A stretch of 64,000 bases of DNA from Lineus longissimus (taxonomy: Eukaryota; Nemertea; Pilidiophora; Heteronemertea; Lineidae), in contig NC_088309.1 in NCBI RefSeq assembly GCF_910592395.1, forward strand, positions 7,874,501 to 7,938,500. Reading direction: 5' to 3'. The notes beneath the pieces were generated by a model. The model was not told the origin of the DNA. It worked only from the letters and a program-made list of their open reading frames with translations, and searched no databases. A program made the position numbers and the translations under genes. Below, in pieces: positions 1-13,700 of the stretch (the first letter of the stretch is position 1; each line of letters starts with the position of its first letter).

Positions 1-3000
1 TACAGGAGAGCAACTTACTCTGAGACAACTACTGACTGATGATTTCAAAACTACCCAACCAAACTTCAAAGAAAAGAGTCAGCGAAATAGCTAACCACGT
101 GTAATCTTCTGGTGTAATGTTTCTGAGCGAAGACTTCTTTGATCCGCCGTTGAACGAAATACCATTACACGCTGCAGTGTCGGTGACAGTCTGTCGGATT
201 TTTCGATAAGTTGTGCTATAGATCTTTCAACTTCACTTCGATGCCAGATGAAAGCTGGTAACCGCCTTAAATTTTGAAAGACACGTTTTCATTTAGGAAT
301 GCAAAGCAACGCTAGGTTGTCTAGAAAGATAAGGAACGGCGTTATATATAAACATCCGACTGTTTGTTGCTTTTGGCTACTTGGCACTTCCGTACATTAC
401 CGGTTGCCTTTTGATAACCCACCTCGTCCTAAAAGTCAATTATCGCCATCACAATTTGCCATCTCTGAAACCCTTCTGAAAAATGAGTCAAAAGAAAGCC
501 ATTACCCGTTATCTATGTGTAAATCTGTTCACTTGTGGTAATGGAACTCATTAGTGGAATATGGCCATCACTTCATTGTCATTGCAGTCACCTGGTTCCG
601 TAGGAGGAAATCACTTCTGAGGTCAACAAATGAAAATTGGCAGGTTTCGTTAATTATTAATGTGTGAATAAGTGAACCTTCCCTTTGTGGATTCGTCACA
701 TGATTATGATTTATGGTTGGATGGTGGCATGGTCGGATATACCTTCATTGAATACGTACAATGCTACTCTACACAATTGATGGGAACTGATGGTGTTTGG
801 TTCCCATCATCAAATAATCTTAACACACCACACCTGTGGAGCCAGAGTCATTTTCTTCCAATAATTTCCTTGACCCATGCAGCGCCTCCCGTTGTATTAT
901 CATTTTTCATCAGAAAAATAACAATGGTATCCTTCCTGTGACTTAGCCGTTTCAGAATGATAACAATACATCTTTACATGCCCCGAGTCACGTCCTCGTC
1001 TGTGTCCGGCGCGGAAGGGATGATCTTCCCCCAATGATTTATGACTTGTGCCGTGCCGTGCCTGAATATACATGCAAATCTCGGTCAACCACAGCTGCTA
1101 CTGATTTTGCCAGGTTATGGTAATGTTATCATCTTTGGGGAAGAAAAAGCTTCTTTTGACGAATGAGCTTCCTATGACTAGGTGATAAATAATTCCGGCC
1201 AAAGTAGTCTACCTAATCAGTGGATAAAAGTAGCCGCACTTTCATGCAAACCAAGGTTACAATTTATGAGCTCGATTTTATTTACGCTTGATGTTTTCGG
1301 CCCTTATTACATGTATCGTGTCGAAAGAGCGATTCGAATGTTTTCAATGCGTTGATTCGCCCTTACCGCTATAGGTCTATCGACTCCCATGTAAGCTGTT
1401 TCGTGTGGCCGATATTATCAGGAGTTGTCCTGATAACCCTTTGAGAAGATTGAAGAACAATTGGAATTTAGGCCTAGGTGCGAGCGGGCTTTGTTTAAAG
1501 ACAATAGATCGTTGGCTAGGTTAGATCTGAATTCTTTGACGAGACACGGGGCAACAAAATTAAAACGTGAAAAGTTTAAAATTCAACGTACATTCTTTGT
1601 TGTAGCAACTAATCGGCTGCCACTGATCTGTAGAAGATTTCCACCTCAGATATCTTTGATGTCTTCAGAAAACAAGACAACCCGTAATGGTCGGATGTCA
1701 TCTTCATGGTAATAACGCAAAAACGCTAATGCCGAAAAGAACGAATTTCAGCATCGTTCGTTTATCTCAGTCCGGCTTTGCATCTCACAACTTGTTGCGA
1801 ATAAGCAATTCAAGATGCACAGCGAGGGTACTAGACTGACAACGATATTAGTGACTAGCTTTCTTTCTCATTTGCCTTGAGCTAGACTATATTATGTTGT
1901 CATACCAACATCGCATATCATCAGAAATTATGCTGTTCTTTATGTGGATGTATCGAAGTGGGAACAGTTGCATTATGTGGTGCGAAAGATGATAAAAACT
2001 AACATTATCAATCGTTCACTATACATATTCCATAAAAATTCTATGAAGTCTCTGGTAAGAGTCAGAGCAGATATCAGTCGCCAAACCAGCTATAAGAGAT
2101 ACTGAGGAGCCTCTCTATCTAAATTGGTGTCATAAAAAACCGCTTTATCATACTGTCAATTTCTTTATATAACTACTGTGATATTATTTCGATTTGCTGC
2201 CTTAAGATGTTTATCAATGTCAAATGTAACTGTCTCTCGTCTCAATACAATTTCCTTGAGAACCGATCAGTATTTCTTGGGACGCTGAAGGAGGCCATTG
2301 AAGTCACCAGCACTCAGTCATCGCGGGATAAGGCTTCAACGGATAATCGGAATAAAACTCTCGACAGAATCGTTCATTTTTAAGAACGTACTTATTCTTC
2401 CATAAAATGCACTGAACATTTTCTCCAGGGCTAATCGGCCAAGGTTTTTTTGGTCTTCAATTTGCACTTTTCAGAAAGCATCAGTCGAATCATGCGTTCA
2501 GCTGGGACAGGTGATTTTTAAGCTTTCCCTTTCTCGTTGGATCTTTCTGTAGTTCCTAAATGAGAAAAAAATTGTCCTGCCAAACCTCAGGTAGGCAGTT
2601 TCCAGCAGCAATAGAGACTTCTTGTGCTATAGAGAAGTAGATGGCATTCTTCGACAAAAGAACATTCAGTGTAGTAAAATATATTTAGAACTCCTTCGAG
2701 ATAGTAGATGTTTCCTACAACTTATTAAGTTTCATGAACGTTCACGTGAAGCTCTTTTACCTTAGAAGGAAATCCGCGCAGGATTCTTCCATGAGAGAAA
2801 AAGATTTGATAGGCAAAAGACCTCAATCACTTCCGCTTCCTGGCTCTTATCGTTGCTGATCTAAATAGATTGTTTATGGCAATGACCGTGAATACTGAAA
2901 AGGTAAAAACTGTGAGGATTGCTTCCTTTGCGGCATAGTCTATTCATCTTTCTTTGCCTGCGGCATGAAATGTAGGGTTTTGCTAACGGATACACATTTG

Positions 3001-3903
3001 ATGGCTACATGGGATACCTAGAGGTTATATCATGGCTTTGCAGTTCTCTTCCCTGTGTCCTTCCCCGAGAGTCTCTATCCTCCCCGACGCATTGGATTAA
3101 TTAAGAAACAGCATGTGCTGGTATTAGTTACGTGAAGGTTACCTGAGGTGATGAACTATACACAGGCAAACATCTCCGTCGCATGGAATATTTGAAAAAA
3201 AAACCTATTTAACTTATTGCGTTGAAAAATGTATTGACACGTTTTTCTGAAGTATACACATGTACATGTATATCAGATTGATGTGAGGTTAGTTGATAAA
3301 TTGTCCCACAGTCCATGGCTGCATGTCCCGGAATTCTCTTGGTATTTTCTAAACTGGTATAGATCAAATTGCAATATTGTTAAGTAGGTTCCTTTGAAAT
3401 TGTTTGATGTCGTTAGACTGGTTTCAATACCAATAACTTTTAGAACCTCCTAAAGTACAGCAATCTATATCCACATCAAGAAAAGAAGAAGTACACATTC
3501 TGTGTACTGGAAGCTTGTATCCAGCGTTTCATTCAACATAAAGTACAAAATCGAAAGAAATTACTCAAGAGAGCTCATCAGGCTTTATTATTAATGTTGC
3601 TTTACTTGGGTCGACTTATTTTACTGTGCAACGTTATTGGTAATAGAGGAGGAAAGAGATTCGGTAGATGAATTTTTTTCTCGGTTACACACAATAGAAG
3701 CAACAGGATGTCATATCAGTGCTTCAGGCCCATCCATTCCTTTGTGGGCGCTTTTTGGAAAATCGTGGGCATAACACTACTGATGCTTGTTTCTAGACTC
3801 ATTTTGCTGTGTTTTGCACAAACAATGTGAAATGATTTAGAGCATTTGATTCTACAAGCTCCAGGAGCTAGTCCAGTGCTAAATGTCAGACCACTCCATT
3901 GCC
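1..3903. other. No gene or repeat recognised
   Basis: Only short frames (all under 90 codons) without domain signal are present. The palindrome ACATGTACATGTATATC occurs near 3258. I see no splice-bounded exon, RNA gene or mobile element. Confidence 0.5.
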
Positions 3904-3906
3904 TAA

Positions 3907-4347
3907 AGCCCGCAGCACACTAGCCGCCAACTTTGGCGACAAGAAGCGTTCAGCTGACACCTCTCGACGCCGAAGTTGGCGGCCAGTGGATCCCGGTCAG
4001 AGCACACCTGCCCAGAATCGGCGTCCAGTAGCGTCTTTTCCGCCACTTTAGGCTGCCATTTTGAAATCATGTGACATCAAGACGCAAGGTGATTGGCCAT
4101 AGCCTCGCCGCCGACGCCAAGTCAGGCGGCCAGCCGTAGCACACCTGGCTTCTTCAGGCGTTCAAACGCGGCGACACGCGTCAAAAATCAAACATGTTAG
4201 ATATTTGGCGTTTAGTTGCGGCAAGTGGCGGCAAGTCGCGTTCGCCGACGCCGTTCGTAGCAGACTAGGGATTTTTCAGGCGTTCAGGGCTTTTGCGGCA
4301 AAAAATGCCAGTGAACGCCGAAGTTGGCGGCTAGTGTGCTGCGGGCT
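3907..4347. mobile_element. Harbinger-like MITE, 441 bp, with TAA target duplication
   Basis: The two ends are inverted repeats of about 30 bp beginning AGCCCGCAGCACACTAGCCG, with a single mismatch near the inner edge. They are flanked by TAA at 3904-3906 and 4348-4350. A 3-bp TWA-type target duplication is typical of the PIF/Harbinger superfamily. The interior is unusually G+C-rich. It repeats the terminal motif GCCGAAGTTGGCGGC internally near 3970-3983 and has paired AGCACACCTG blocks near 4000 and 4140. There is no transposase frame, so the copy is non-autonomous. A different superfamily using a TA target is possible. Confidence 0.8.
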
Positions 4348-4524
4348 TAAGGACGTGGGTAATCGTGGTTGGTAGAAGCTCTAAAGATGGAATTGTGTCT
4401 GTGGCACTAAGCAGCCTTCTGTCAGACCCAAGCCAAATCTGCTGGTACCCGCCGTATTCCAACAATCGTTGATATAAAGCACATTGCGACATTGATTGAA
4501 GAACAATAGAAGAGCAATACCTGC

Positions 4525-4861
4525 AAATTGCGAAGTTTCCTTTTAATTACTAGATCATCCGATAATGATGTACCCTGTAATACATGAATCTGTTGACCTC
4601 TTGTTTGTATCAACATGATAATGCATTATTGCAAGACATCACCATTGTTTCTGAGACTATTTATTTGTGGGCGATCTTGGCTGCGTCCAAGCCCGTTACT
4701 TTTCACTATTCGAGGCGGCCAATAAGTCACCTATGAAACAAAATGTTAGCTAGCCTAATCAAACATGTAATGATGTGGTGAACATGAAATAGAATACTCA
4801 TCTCATACATCATGACATGATGAGCACCTGCAACACATGAATAATTGTGATTATCTATTAC
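4525..4861 (+). repeat. Dispersed 340-bp repeat, copy 1
   Basis: This segment aligns along its length, at roughly 90% identity by eye, with 10207-10556 in the same orientation. Shared landmarks are GATCATCCGATAATGATGTA, CTATTCGAGGCGGCCAATAA and CATCATGACATGATGAGCAC. No coding frame is conserved between the copies, so it is a non-coding interspersed repeat or a segmental duplicate. Compared with copy 2 it lacks a short insertion after TTGTAT. Confidence 0.88.
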
Positions 4862-7800
4862 AAGTCTGTCAATTCGGTGTTCAGTTTTCATGTATGGCAG
4901 CGCAGATCACCTTGACAATTCACTTTCAAAAACATGTTTTAAACATGGATGTACCGTACTGACAAACACATGCATGTATAATGTTCTTTTACATATTTAC
5001 ATATCTATGAACGTTGCACAAAGCATGTTGGGTAGACTCAGCTGTCATATTACTTTTTAAACGTATTCTAATAAGAATGTGGAAAATAATAATAAACTAG
5101 GTTCAGCAGGCTCTGAAAGATGGCCATTGTTATGAAGATATACCCTGAGAAGATATTCATCATTTTGCTCCTTTGGACTGAGCTCATTTCCTCCAGACCA
5201 TGGGTTTCTGTATGATAAGTAGAGTCCCTGTCGTTTTATTAGAAATAAGCCTAGGGTTCCATGTCCTTGATTATCAATTGAAAAAACTCCCGCTAACCTC
5301 GATAAATATGTAAACTGCTGGGATTGCAAGCAGCTGAAAGATTTGTTTACGTGTACATCCCATTAAAGCGTACTGCCAGCAGGAGTGAACGCGAAAGAAC
5401 AAAACGTATTTCTTCGATTCAATCGCAAATTTCTTTCCGTTATGTTAGTGCATGCGACAGACAGTAGCATTGCTAAGTTAAGTCCAACGTAAAAAAAGGT
5501 ACTAACGCCATGCGCGATGACAAAATAGGCGAAATGTGGTGGTGGGCTTTTCCGCTACTTCACCATTGGACTATAAGAATAAGCAAATATATATATACGA
5601 ATTGCCGATTCCATGATTGTAACACATGATAGACTGAAACGATAGGTTCTTTCTTCCTGTTGAATGATTATGATAAATGAAATATGACGTAAATTTATAT
5701 TCTTGTTTGGGTCTTGCTTCTTCATATGACTTCTTTATCTGTTGTCAGAGTTGAGAGCGAACACCACTAACTACTTGAAGTAAATGCCGTAGAAGAGCTC
5801 TATCACCCACCTAGGTCAACTATAGACTAAATACACTGTGGACAATGGTACAGGAAGAAGTGTCCATTGACCATCTTCTTTGTCATTCAGGGTGGTCGAT
5901 TCCACTCAGCTAGGAAAATGTCTACTCTAAAAGGTTGGGTGATATCTCGGCTTTAGTAGGTGCACTTGCTGCCCCTGCATAGCAAATATCATAGCCTATG
6001 AACTCTTCCTTTCTGTAATGCAACAAGTGAACCATTGACAGCAATGAATGATATGGATTGCAGGTAAATTTTGTACCTCCATCACACCTGTAAGTCACCA
6101 ACTCATAATTGTTGCTCGTTGAATATGCTTGCTTGCTTTCTTTTTGGATGGGGCTGTCGCGGATTAAAGGATTAGCCACGACAGTGGGAGGAGAAATCAT
6201 CGCCTTCTTCTTGTAAGTACATTTCTTTGGCACTTTGAACTGTTCAATCGGACAGATTTTAAAAGCATTGGTTCGAAGAAACATCGGGGTGGTTGAGTGA
6301 AATGTCGGTTACGGCGGTGCGTTCAGCGGCTTCACGCGACAGAAAAAACATTTGTTTACGCGGCTGGTGTCCTTGCCGACATCGGGTAAGTTAAGCAAAG
6401 GTTGAAAGATTTTGAAAAGGGCTTTGATCACCGAGTTCTTGTTTTGTGTTTTGATCGCAGGAGCACGTTTCATGAATCAAAGTCATCACAATCATTGACA
6501 TAAACACAAAATTCAGGAAATACTGCTTTTTCGTGGATTTTGTGTTTATCTCGTGAATATTTCTGATATTTGCTTTGTTAAAAGTTGTCAGCCGCAACAC
6601 GTCTGTGCATCTTATCAGTTGCATCAAATTTATACCATTTTTGAACCCATAAACACAATTAGTTCATGAGATCGCCAGTGCAAATCGGGTTAATGCAAGC
6701 TGTAGGACTTTGGACATAATATCTGGCATCGAAAACAGCGATATAAAGAGCTCAGGCGTACATTTTCTAGTATCTCTGGCATCAGCCAAATGGATTCGTT
6801 ATATTTCACACTTAATTTGTTCCGTTTCTATATTGGGTGGTGAGTGCACCATTGCATGACAACGTGGTACACTCCAACAGGGCTTGATCAAGTTATTGGA
6901 CTATTCTTCATTATTTAACGAATCTGACCTCGGATAAAAGCAGTTCACATTGGTTCGTTCAGCTTCCCCGCCACGCAGTTCAGATAAAATCCAATGTTTT
7001 AGATTGATTTGTTATCGACCTACGTTTTGTCGCTAAGGATCACCTAGCCATTATTCCGCTTCGAAGCAAGCTATTACTCCGCGGCCAATATGCGAAGGAA
7101 GCGAGTGTGACCAATTCCAAAGTTCAAAGAAAATATCGAGCATTAACTTAAACATTTAATGGACCGCAATCTAACGTTACCCATAAACTATTTTGCAGAA
7201 CAGATATCAGTATTGAGGAGCAGGAAAAGCATGCGCATGTCCTCGTGCCTCCTGCCCAATCTCCGAGTCTCGCCATCGGTAACGGTTGATTAAGCTTTTC
7301 TTTCACTGTTAAGTGGAGGCAGATGTATAAAGTGCACAAGTTTGAAGTTTGGTCTAATTTGGTAAAAGACTGAGGACGGGAGAGTGCACACTATTCGTAA
7401 CGTAAAATGCTGTTTGTTGCGTTTCAAACGAGTTTGAGGGGAAAACGTCTGAAATACCATTGAGAAAGTTAATGTTAGTGATGAATATCTCGTCCAATTG
7501 TGAGGCATAATGATATTGACTCTGACGTCAACGTCTCGTAACAACGCCATGGAACACCGATAAAATATAATTTCAGAAATGCCCAAAAGTACCATTGATG
7601 GAACAATTCTATTTCATTCCAAAATTCCCTCTAAAGCCCCGGTGATTCATAACATCTTAGTTAACAAACGATTTTGTTCAACAAATTACTATGCAACAAT
7701 ATATGACAAAAAGCTGTTTACGCGAGTTTCACCGTAAGGTACAAGAAAAAGCTACAACTGCAAATAAAAACATTGACCTTTTGTTCTGGAAAGTCCAAGT

Positions 7801-8393
7801 CTACCTTGCCCTTCAGCAGGTTTTACTTTTCCTCGGATAGGAAGCCTTAGGCGTATTGACGAAGATCTACTTAGGCGGGAGCCAAGCAACCCCTCGCCCC
7901 CCTCCCATGAATGGAAAAATAACTTGTTCCAACATCAATTGCACTGAGAATACATTAGACGTTTGTTAGTTTGCCTGGAAGATATTTCTATTTTTGTGCA
8001 AAGTGATATCGATTTTCTGAGAATGCGATTAGATTCATCGCATCATCGACAAACCTGCTAATGCAAAATCACAAGGGTTAATTAAGGACTAGGGCAATCT
8101 CTTGGGGTGTTGTTTTAATAAAAATCGCATTTGCTAATGGGCATGATGGGAAATACAGACTCAACAGAGGAAAAATAATTGGCAGATTGCTCAATCCATC
8201 ATACCCGACACATGTTTTTACCGTATATCGGAGTCTTACAAAGTGAAAATATTGACCCAGGCAGATTTTTATTCACCATTTAAAACGATATAGATAGTGA
8301 AAGACCATATAGATACAAAAATATGAGTATTTCATTATTTTAGAGGTGATAATGGATATCAATTGGGGCACTTAACCATATTTTTGAAAGCAG

Positions 8394-8421
8394 CGATGTC
8401 ATTGGCATCACAATGACATCG
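8394..8421. repeat. 11-bp perfect stem-loop
   Basis: CGATGTCATTG and CAATGACATCG are exact reverse complements around the six-base loop GCATCA. There are no flanking T-runs or neighbouring gene to suggest a function. Confidence 0.75.
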
Positions 8422-8803
8422 TGCTTTTTGCCCTTGGACAGCAACGACTAGCATTCACGGCGTCATCGAATTGAAGGAACGGTGTGGAACGTTTTACTTT
8501 CAGGCCGGTAAGTGGATACGTATACGGTAAGTCCCAACTAATGTCTTGCACGCCAGTCCAGTGCGTTCCTACAATTCGATGAGGCCAATTAGCGTGAGGC
8601 GATTCGCTGCTTCGTGTGATCAGTGTATTCATCAGTCTCTAAGAGACCTGTTTTTACCACTTTAACGTCAATTGATGGGCATGGCCGTAGGTAGAGGCGC
8701 GACAGATGGCTTGCAAGTCCCCCAATGGGCAAAGAAATGTATATTCCATGCAGATTTTGACCGATTGGCAGAGGACTGGTGGAGGGAACGAGATATTCTG
8801 CCA

Positions 8804-8819
8804 CCCCCCCCCCCCCCCC
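8804..8819 (+). repeat. C16 homopolymer
   Basis: Sixteen consecutive C, flanked by CCA on the left and ACCCC on the right. It is responsible for the Pro- and Gly-rich open frames on both strands at 8589-8902. The length is likely to vary and to be error-prone in assembly. Confidence 0.95.
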
Positions 8820-10206
8820 ACCCCTTCCACGACCAAAGTTGCCCTGGCCTAATGAGGATAACCGCCACCCACCAAATTGCATGTCATCGCTTGGCAACTT
8901 GAATCATGACATTGCTTAGTTGCCATGTCCTCCATTGATGGCGAATCTGATCACCACTACTGGTCGCGATCAATTGAGAGAAGGGACCTTCATGTCTGAT
9001 TTGATTGCCCCTCAGGATGGGCCAACCGCGTTAATCCCTTCACCTCCATCTGCTCTCGCGATCGAGTGCCGTGATGAATACATGATAAAGTAGACTGACC
9101 ATCTCACTTAAAGAGATTTGCTGACCTGTCTTTCATTGAGACGCGAACGTGTGAGCCTGATTTATCTATGTAATACAGTCTCTTGCGTGCACCCGCATGA
9201 GCGATAGGACCAAGGTGATAAAAGAAGTCATGAAATATTGATCAGTAACAAACGCCGTGCGATTCGATAGGAATACTACAGACCTATGCCGCTTGTTCAA
9301 TGGATCTATGCGTAAAAGAAAAGTTTGGCATATCTGGTCCGTTTGCCTCTGGTCATTTTAGCGACAAGGTTCCACAAGGGAATTATAGTTGCTCTGGTCG
9401 CTGCTTCTTAAGGTTGCTTTGATAAGAGATATCCCAGATCAAACGATCTTAACTTCCTTCAATACTACTTACAAATCAAATGCCTAGAAGATTTCACTGG
9501 CTCAAATAACGCCGCAGCTTGCCTGCGGTTTTTGAAATTATCATGGTGATTTCTGTCACTGCATAGCTCTTGTCATTGGCGGGGGAGTCATAAGATGCAG
9601 GGATGGCGATTTCCTCATTAATAATCGTATTTACTTTCGTATATTGACAAAATTTGAATTAATTTGTCTTACATCTGACCAAATATTTCAAAATTGTCGT
9701 GCATGTACATCACACAGACTGCACCAGCCAATTCTGATTTGAGCAAACGTGGTGATGAACCCAAAGAAACAGACATAATCCTTCCTACGTCATACCAGGA
9801 ATAAGTATGAAATTTTCTCTAAAGTAAATGATATATATATCTTTGTATCTCTCTTCTATCCGCGGCACAGTCTCAGTTCATACTCTAAATGGTGTCAAAC
9901 AATTGCCCGAAACAAAACAACAGCCTTCTTTACTGATGGTGCCTCAAACGATTCCAAGAATATCCTCCGATCTGCGAAATGGGCTCTACAGAGTATAAGA
10001 AGTGACTAGTAACCGTATCTTGGAGCTCTAGGCTAGCTATTCGTCTACGAATACAGCAAGAAAGTAATTCACCAACGCATTCGTAAGGGTACAAAATACC
10101 TTATCTTCTACGTTCTCTGGATACCCAGGGGCCGTTAGAAACGACTAATATCGTCCGCACGTCTTTTGGTTTGTCAGATTGTCTTATTCGCTATAATAAG
10201 ATTTGT

Positions 10207-10556
10207 AAATTGCGATGTTTCCTTTGAATTTCTAGATCATCCGATAATGATGTATCCTGTAATACATGAATCTGTTGATCTCTCGTTTGTATAAAGTGTC
10301 CGCGTAAACATGACAATGCATTATTGCAAGACATTACCATTGTTTCCGAGACTATTTATCTGTGGGCGATCTTGGCTGTGTCCTAGGCCGTTACTTTTTA
10401 CTATTCGAGGCGGCCAATAAGTCACCTATGAAACAGAACGTGAACTAGCCTAATCAAACATGCAATGGTGTGGTGAACATAAAATAGAATACTCATCTCA
10501 TACATCATGACATGATGAGCACCTGCAACACATGAATAATTGTGATTATCTGTTAC
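10207..10556 (+). repeat. Dispersed 340-bp repeat, copy 2
   Basis: This is a direct copy of 4525-4861, 5.7 kb downstream. It carries about 13 extra bases (AAGTGTCCGCGTA region), which copy 3 also has, so copies 2 and 3 are the closer pair or copy 1 has a deletion. It ends at the small palindrome CACGTAGTACGTG, where copy 3 begins. Confidence 0.88.
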
Positions 10557-10560
10557 CACG

Positions 10561-10730
10561 TAGTACGTGTCGCCGTAAACAACGATGATAATGCATTATT
10601 GCTGGAGATGAATTATTATTTTCTCCTTCGTCTCCGAGACGTTGTAAGCTAGCCTAATCATGACTTGTAAATGCTGTAGTCATCACAAAATATAATAAGC
10701 ATTCCATACATCATGATGTGCACCTACATG
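10561..10730 (+). repeat. Dispersed 340-bp repeat, decayed partial copy 3
   Basis: It lies immediately downstream of copy 2 and shares, in order, CGTAAAC, GATAATGCATTATTGC, TCTCCGAGAC, GCTAGCCTAATCA and CATACATCATGATG with copies 1 and 2. The first ~110 bases of the unit and several internal blocks are missing. The head-to-tail placement with copy 2 suggests tandem duplication followed by deletion. Confidence 0.7.
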
Positions 10731-13700
10731 TATTAAACTGTTAATAGATCGGCCTGTGTATCTTCTTTTTTTCTATTAAAGCATTAGCAAGACAAATCAT
10801 GTAAAGTGCTAATAGTGATACGGAGAGGATATCTGGCCTTATTCAGAATGTTACGTGTCTGGTCCTTGCCTTCAGCTCTCATGTTAAATGACAAGTTAGT
10901 TATTTACAAAAACAAATTTACGCCAATACTAAACATGGTGATCCTGTATACGGAAAGAGATGTCACCTTGCTTCCTAATTTGCCGTTTAAGATCATTTAG
11001 TGTTGATTTATCAGGGAAAAAGTTATGATAACATCAGCAAACGCCAAGAAAACAAGTAATGATAGAGACATTCATTATCAATATGGAGACATCCAATCCT
11101 TTTAAATTACAGCTGTTCTTGCATTCGCAGTGAACGGAGATTATAGCTTGTAATTAATTTCTATCAATACAAGTGCACCGCTGTCAATGGAATGTTCTAG
11201 TTCACCCCGGGTAGACGTACAAGAAAACAATCAGGGCGAAACAAATTGTTATGTTTACTGAATGGAAGTGGATATCGTTTGTAAAGCAACTATTCCTGTC
11301 TTGTCGTTATACCAGCCTCATCAACGTCATCATTATTGTTGTTGTCGTCGCCGTCACCGTCATGGTCGTCATCGCCATCATGATCATGATCTAGTATAAT
11401 TGGCCTGGTTATCTAAACAGCATGATCAGTTGTCATTGCAGTAGGCCTAATTGCGATGAACCTGAGGTTGCGCGTTCGTTTCCTTTTCGACTGAGTAAGG
11501 AATTCATTCTTTGAGAAAACTTTTCCTTCGGTGTTTTCCAAGAAACGACTGCTACAGCCGTAGAAAATTAGCAAATAAGCTGTCTGCAGCATTTCTGCCT
11601 AGGCGTAGATTTTTAATAATGGTTACCATGGTAACTCTGAACATCAGCATTCATGACGAATCAAAAAGGCAAAAGATGCCGTCAGCGATTTGCAATTTGT
11701 TGTAAAGGCCTGGATTTGTGTAAAGATGCTGACGGTTGCACCTTACACACCATGGTGTCACTGAAGACACATGTAAATATTCATTTGCCGAAAGTAACTC
11801 TGTACTGATAAACAAACTTGCTCCTTGCCAAATGGGAGAAAGTACACTCCTTTCCTGATCAGGCCCATCTTAACAATCAATGTATTGGCACTGTTTAGCT
11901 TCCAAACGCTAGCTACGCAGGCAATACTGCTGGAATTTCAGGGCCTTTGACCCGCGCGCTGTATATTCTCATATATAGCACACCATCCATTGCAGTACGT
12001 TACTAAAAAAGCCCATTCGTGTGCAAGTACACGAAGCTTTTTCAGGTTGACCTCCAGAGCATTGGACCAACGCACCTCCCGATATTCTCCGGTTGCCAAT
12101 TCATCTGTACCTAAATACCACTAGAAAACACTGTGTTGATGCTTCTTGCATGCAGTCTCGAAGCTTATGGCCCTCTATGAAACATTTTGTCATCTCGACA
12201 TCAAAATAGTATTCCACAGCCAGTTGATATGTCATTGTTGGGGAAGTCTAAAGAAGAAGGAGAAGAAAAAGAAATATGCTGTAAGGAATCTCTAACATCA
12301 AGAATAATTTACTCTCTTCAACACCGAGATCCAACACGCATTGCAATCAAGCTTTACTGAAGGTGATCACGAGGATTATAGAATTACATCACCTAGGTTG
12401 CAATCTTTGCAAATATGACACAAACGTAAAATAGAAAGCTGCCAGGGGGTACTGACATTTGGTAAATACCGTGATTTGTGACGTAATTGCTCATCTTAAG
12501 TGTTCGTGTAGGTTGGGATGTTTTCTGGATTATCCTTACACAGTTTCGTTCATTTCTCCCCTTCAGCTATGGCCTTGGGTAAAAAGAAATTTGAAGACAC
12601 CGGGGAAGTTGCTTTGTATCAGATTGTTTGGATATGTTGAAATTTGAAAAATGCGTTGTGATAATCCAGCAAGGGTAGGATAAGAACAGGATGGATAGGT
12701 TTCCTCTGTGTATGGCTTGTTTGTCTCAAAAGGTCAATTGCCGACATGAACTTTCTTTCTTGAAAGCACAATACATGGGCCTATGAAATCATTTTATAAT
12801 TTTGCTAAGTGTTTCACCACCATTCCCACCAAGTGAACCCGCCGAAGGGCTTGTTTAACATCTTTTTCACTCGGTAAACGCAAAAAAATCACAAATTCGC
12901 TGTTTAAACCAACAGACATGAACAATTTTTGAAAATATCTGATTGTGTTAGATTATTGCTTAGGGTCGGCTTTGAAGATACTTAACCTTTCGCCAGTAAA
13001 AGGTCTGCACACCCTCGGGGCGAACGAAGTAATCTAGGCAACAGATATGTAAACATCCAAATCGATAGTTATATCAATAGACCGATCCCTGATCGATATT
13101 GGACTGCCTTACTACACCCACTGTTAACAGCCATCAGGAAAGCATCGCAGGTAATCGATGCACGATGCACGAAAATTGCATCATCATTTGTCCGTGTCTT
13201 TATGGGGATAGTATGTCGTTCATTTCCAAGGTTAAATAATATTTATCTGGTGATATATTGGATTGAATTTAAATGACGAACGTTTTTATATTGATGTTGC
13301 ACCTGCATCTTTAGAGTAAAATTTTAAATTGCAAATTAGACATGTGCATGAAACGGAAATAACGAAGTCGTTATCCAACTGCAAATCAAGCATAATCAGG
13401 TGGACACGAGGTAACGCTTAAACCGTATATCGTCATATCCGGGACCGAAGTTCCGAAGTGTCGTATTGTTTCTCCTCTTCTCGCGGTACTGTTTACAAAT
13501 TTCAGTCAAAAAATGACAGAAATCCAATCTCTATGTCCCTGGTTGTGGTCAGTGCATCAATAAGAGGAATACAAAACAGGTTTGCCGAATCTGGCAATTA
13601 GAATCGATGTAGACATTTACGATAAAATGTTTCCACATCATGATTGATCAGCTCAAGGGTAATACATGTATAATAAATAGTGTTTAAAGGATAGAATTGC

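Larger units (their letters stand above)
4862..10206. other. Intergenic or intronic sequence between repeat copies 1 and 2
   Basis: Apart from the C16 tract and the 8394-8421 stem-loop I see only short chance frames, the longest 120 codons (5922-6284, -) with no recognisable domain. A TA dinucleotide run lies near 9831-9839. Confidence 0.5.

Noticed and set aside
5922-6284. 120-codon minus-strand frame
   Set aside because: No recognisable motif and no convincing splice sites or poly(A) signal nearby.
8589-8902. Cluster of five Gly/Pro-rich frames on both strands
   Set aside because: Their length comes from the C16 tract. No domain or splice support.
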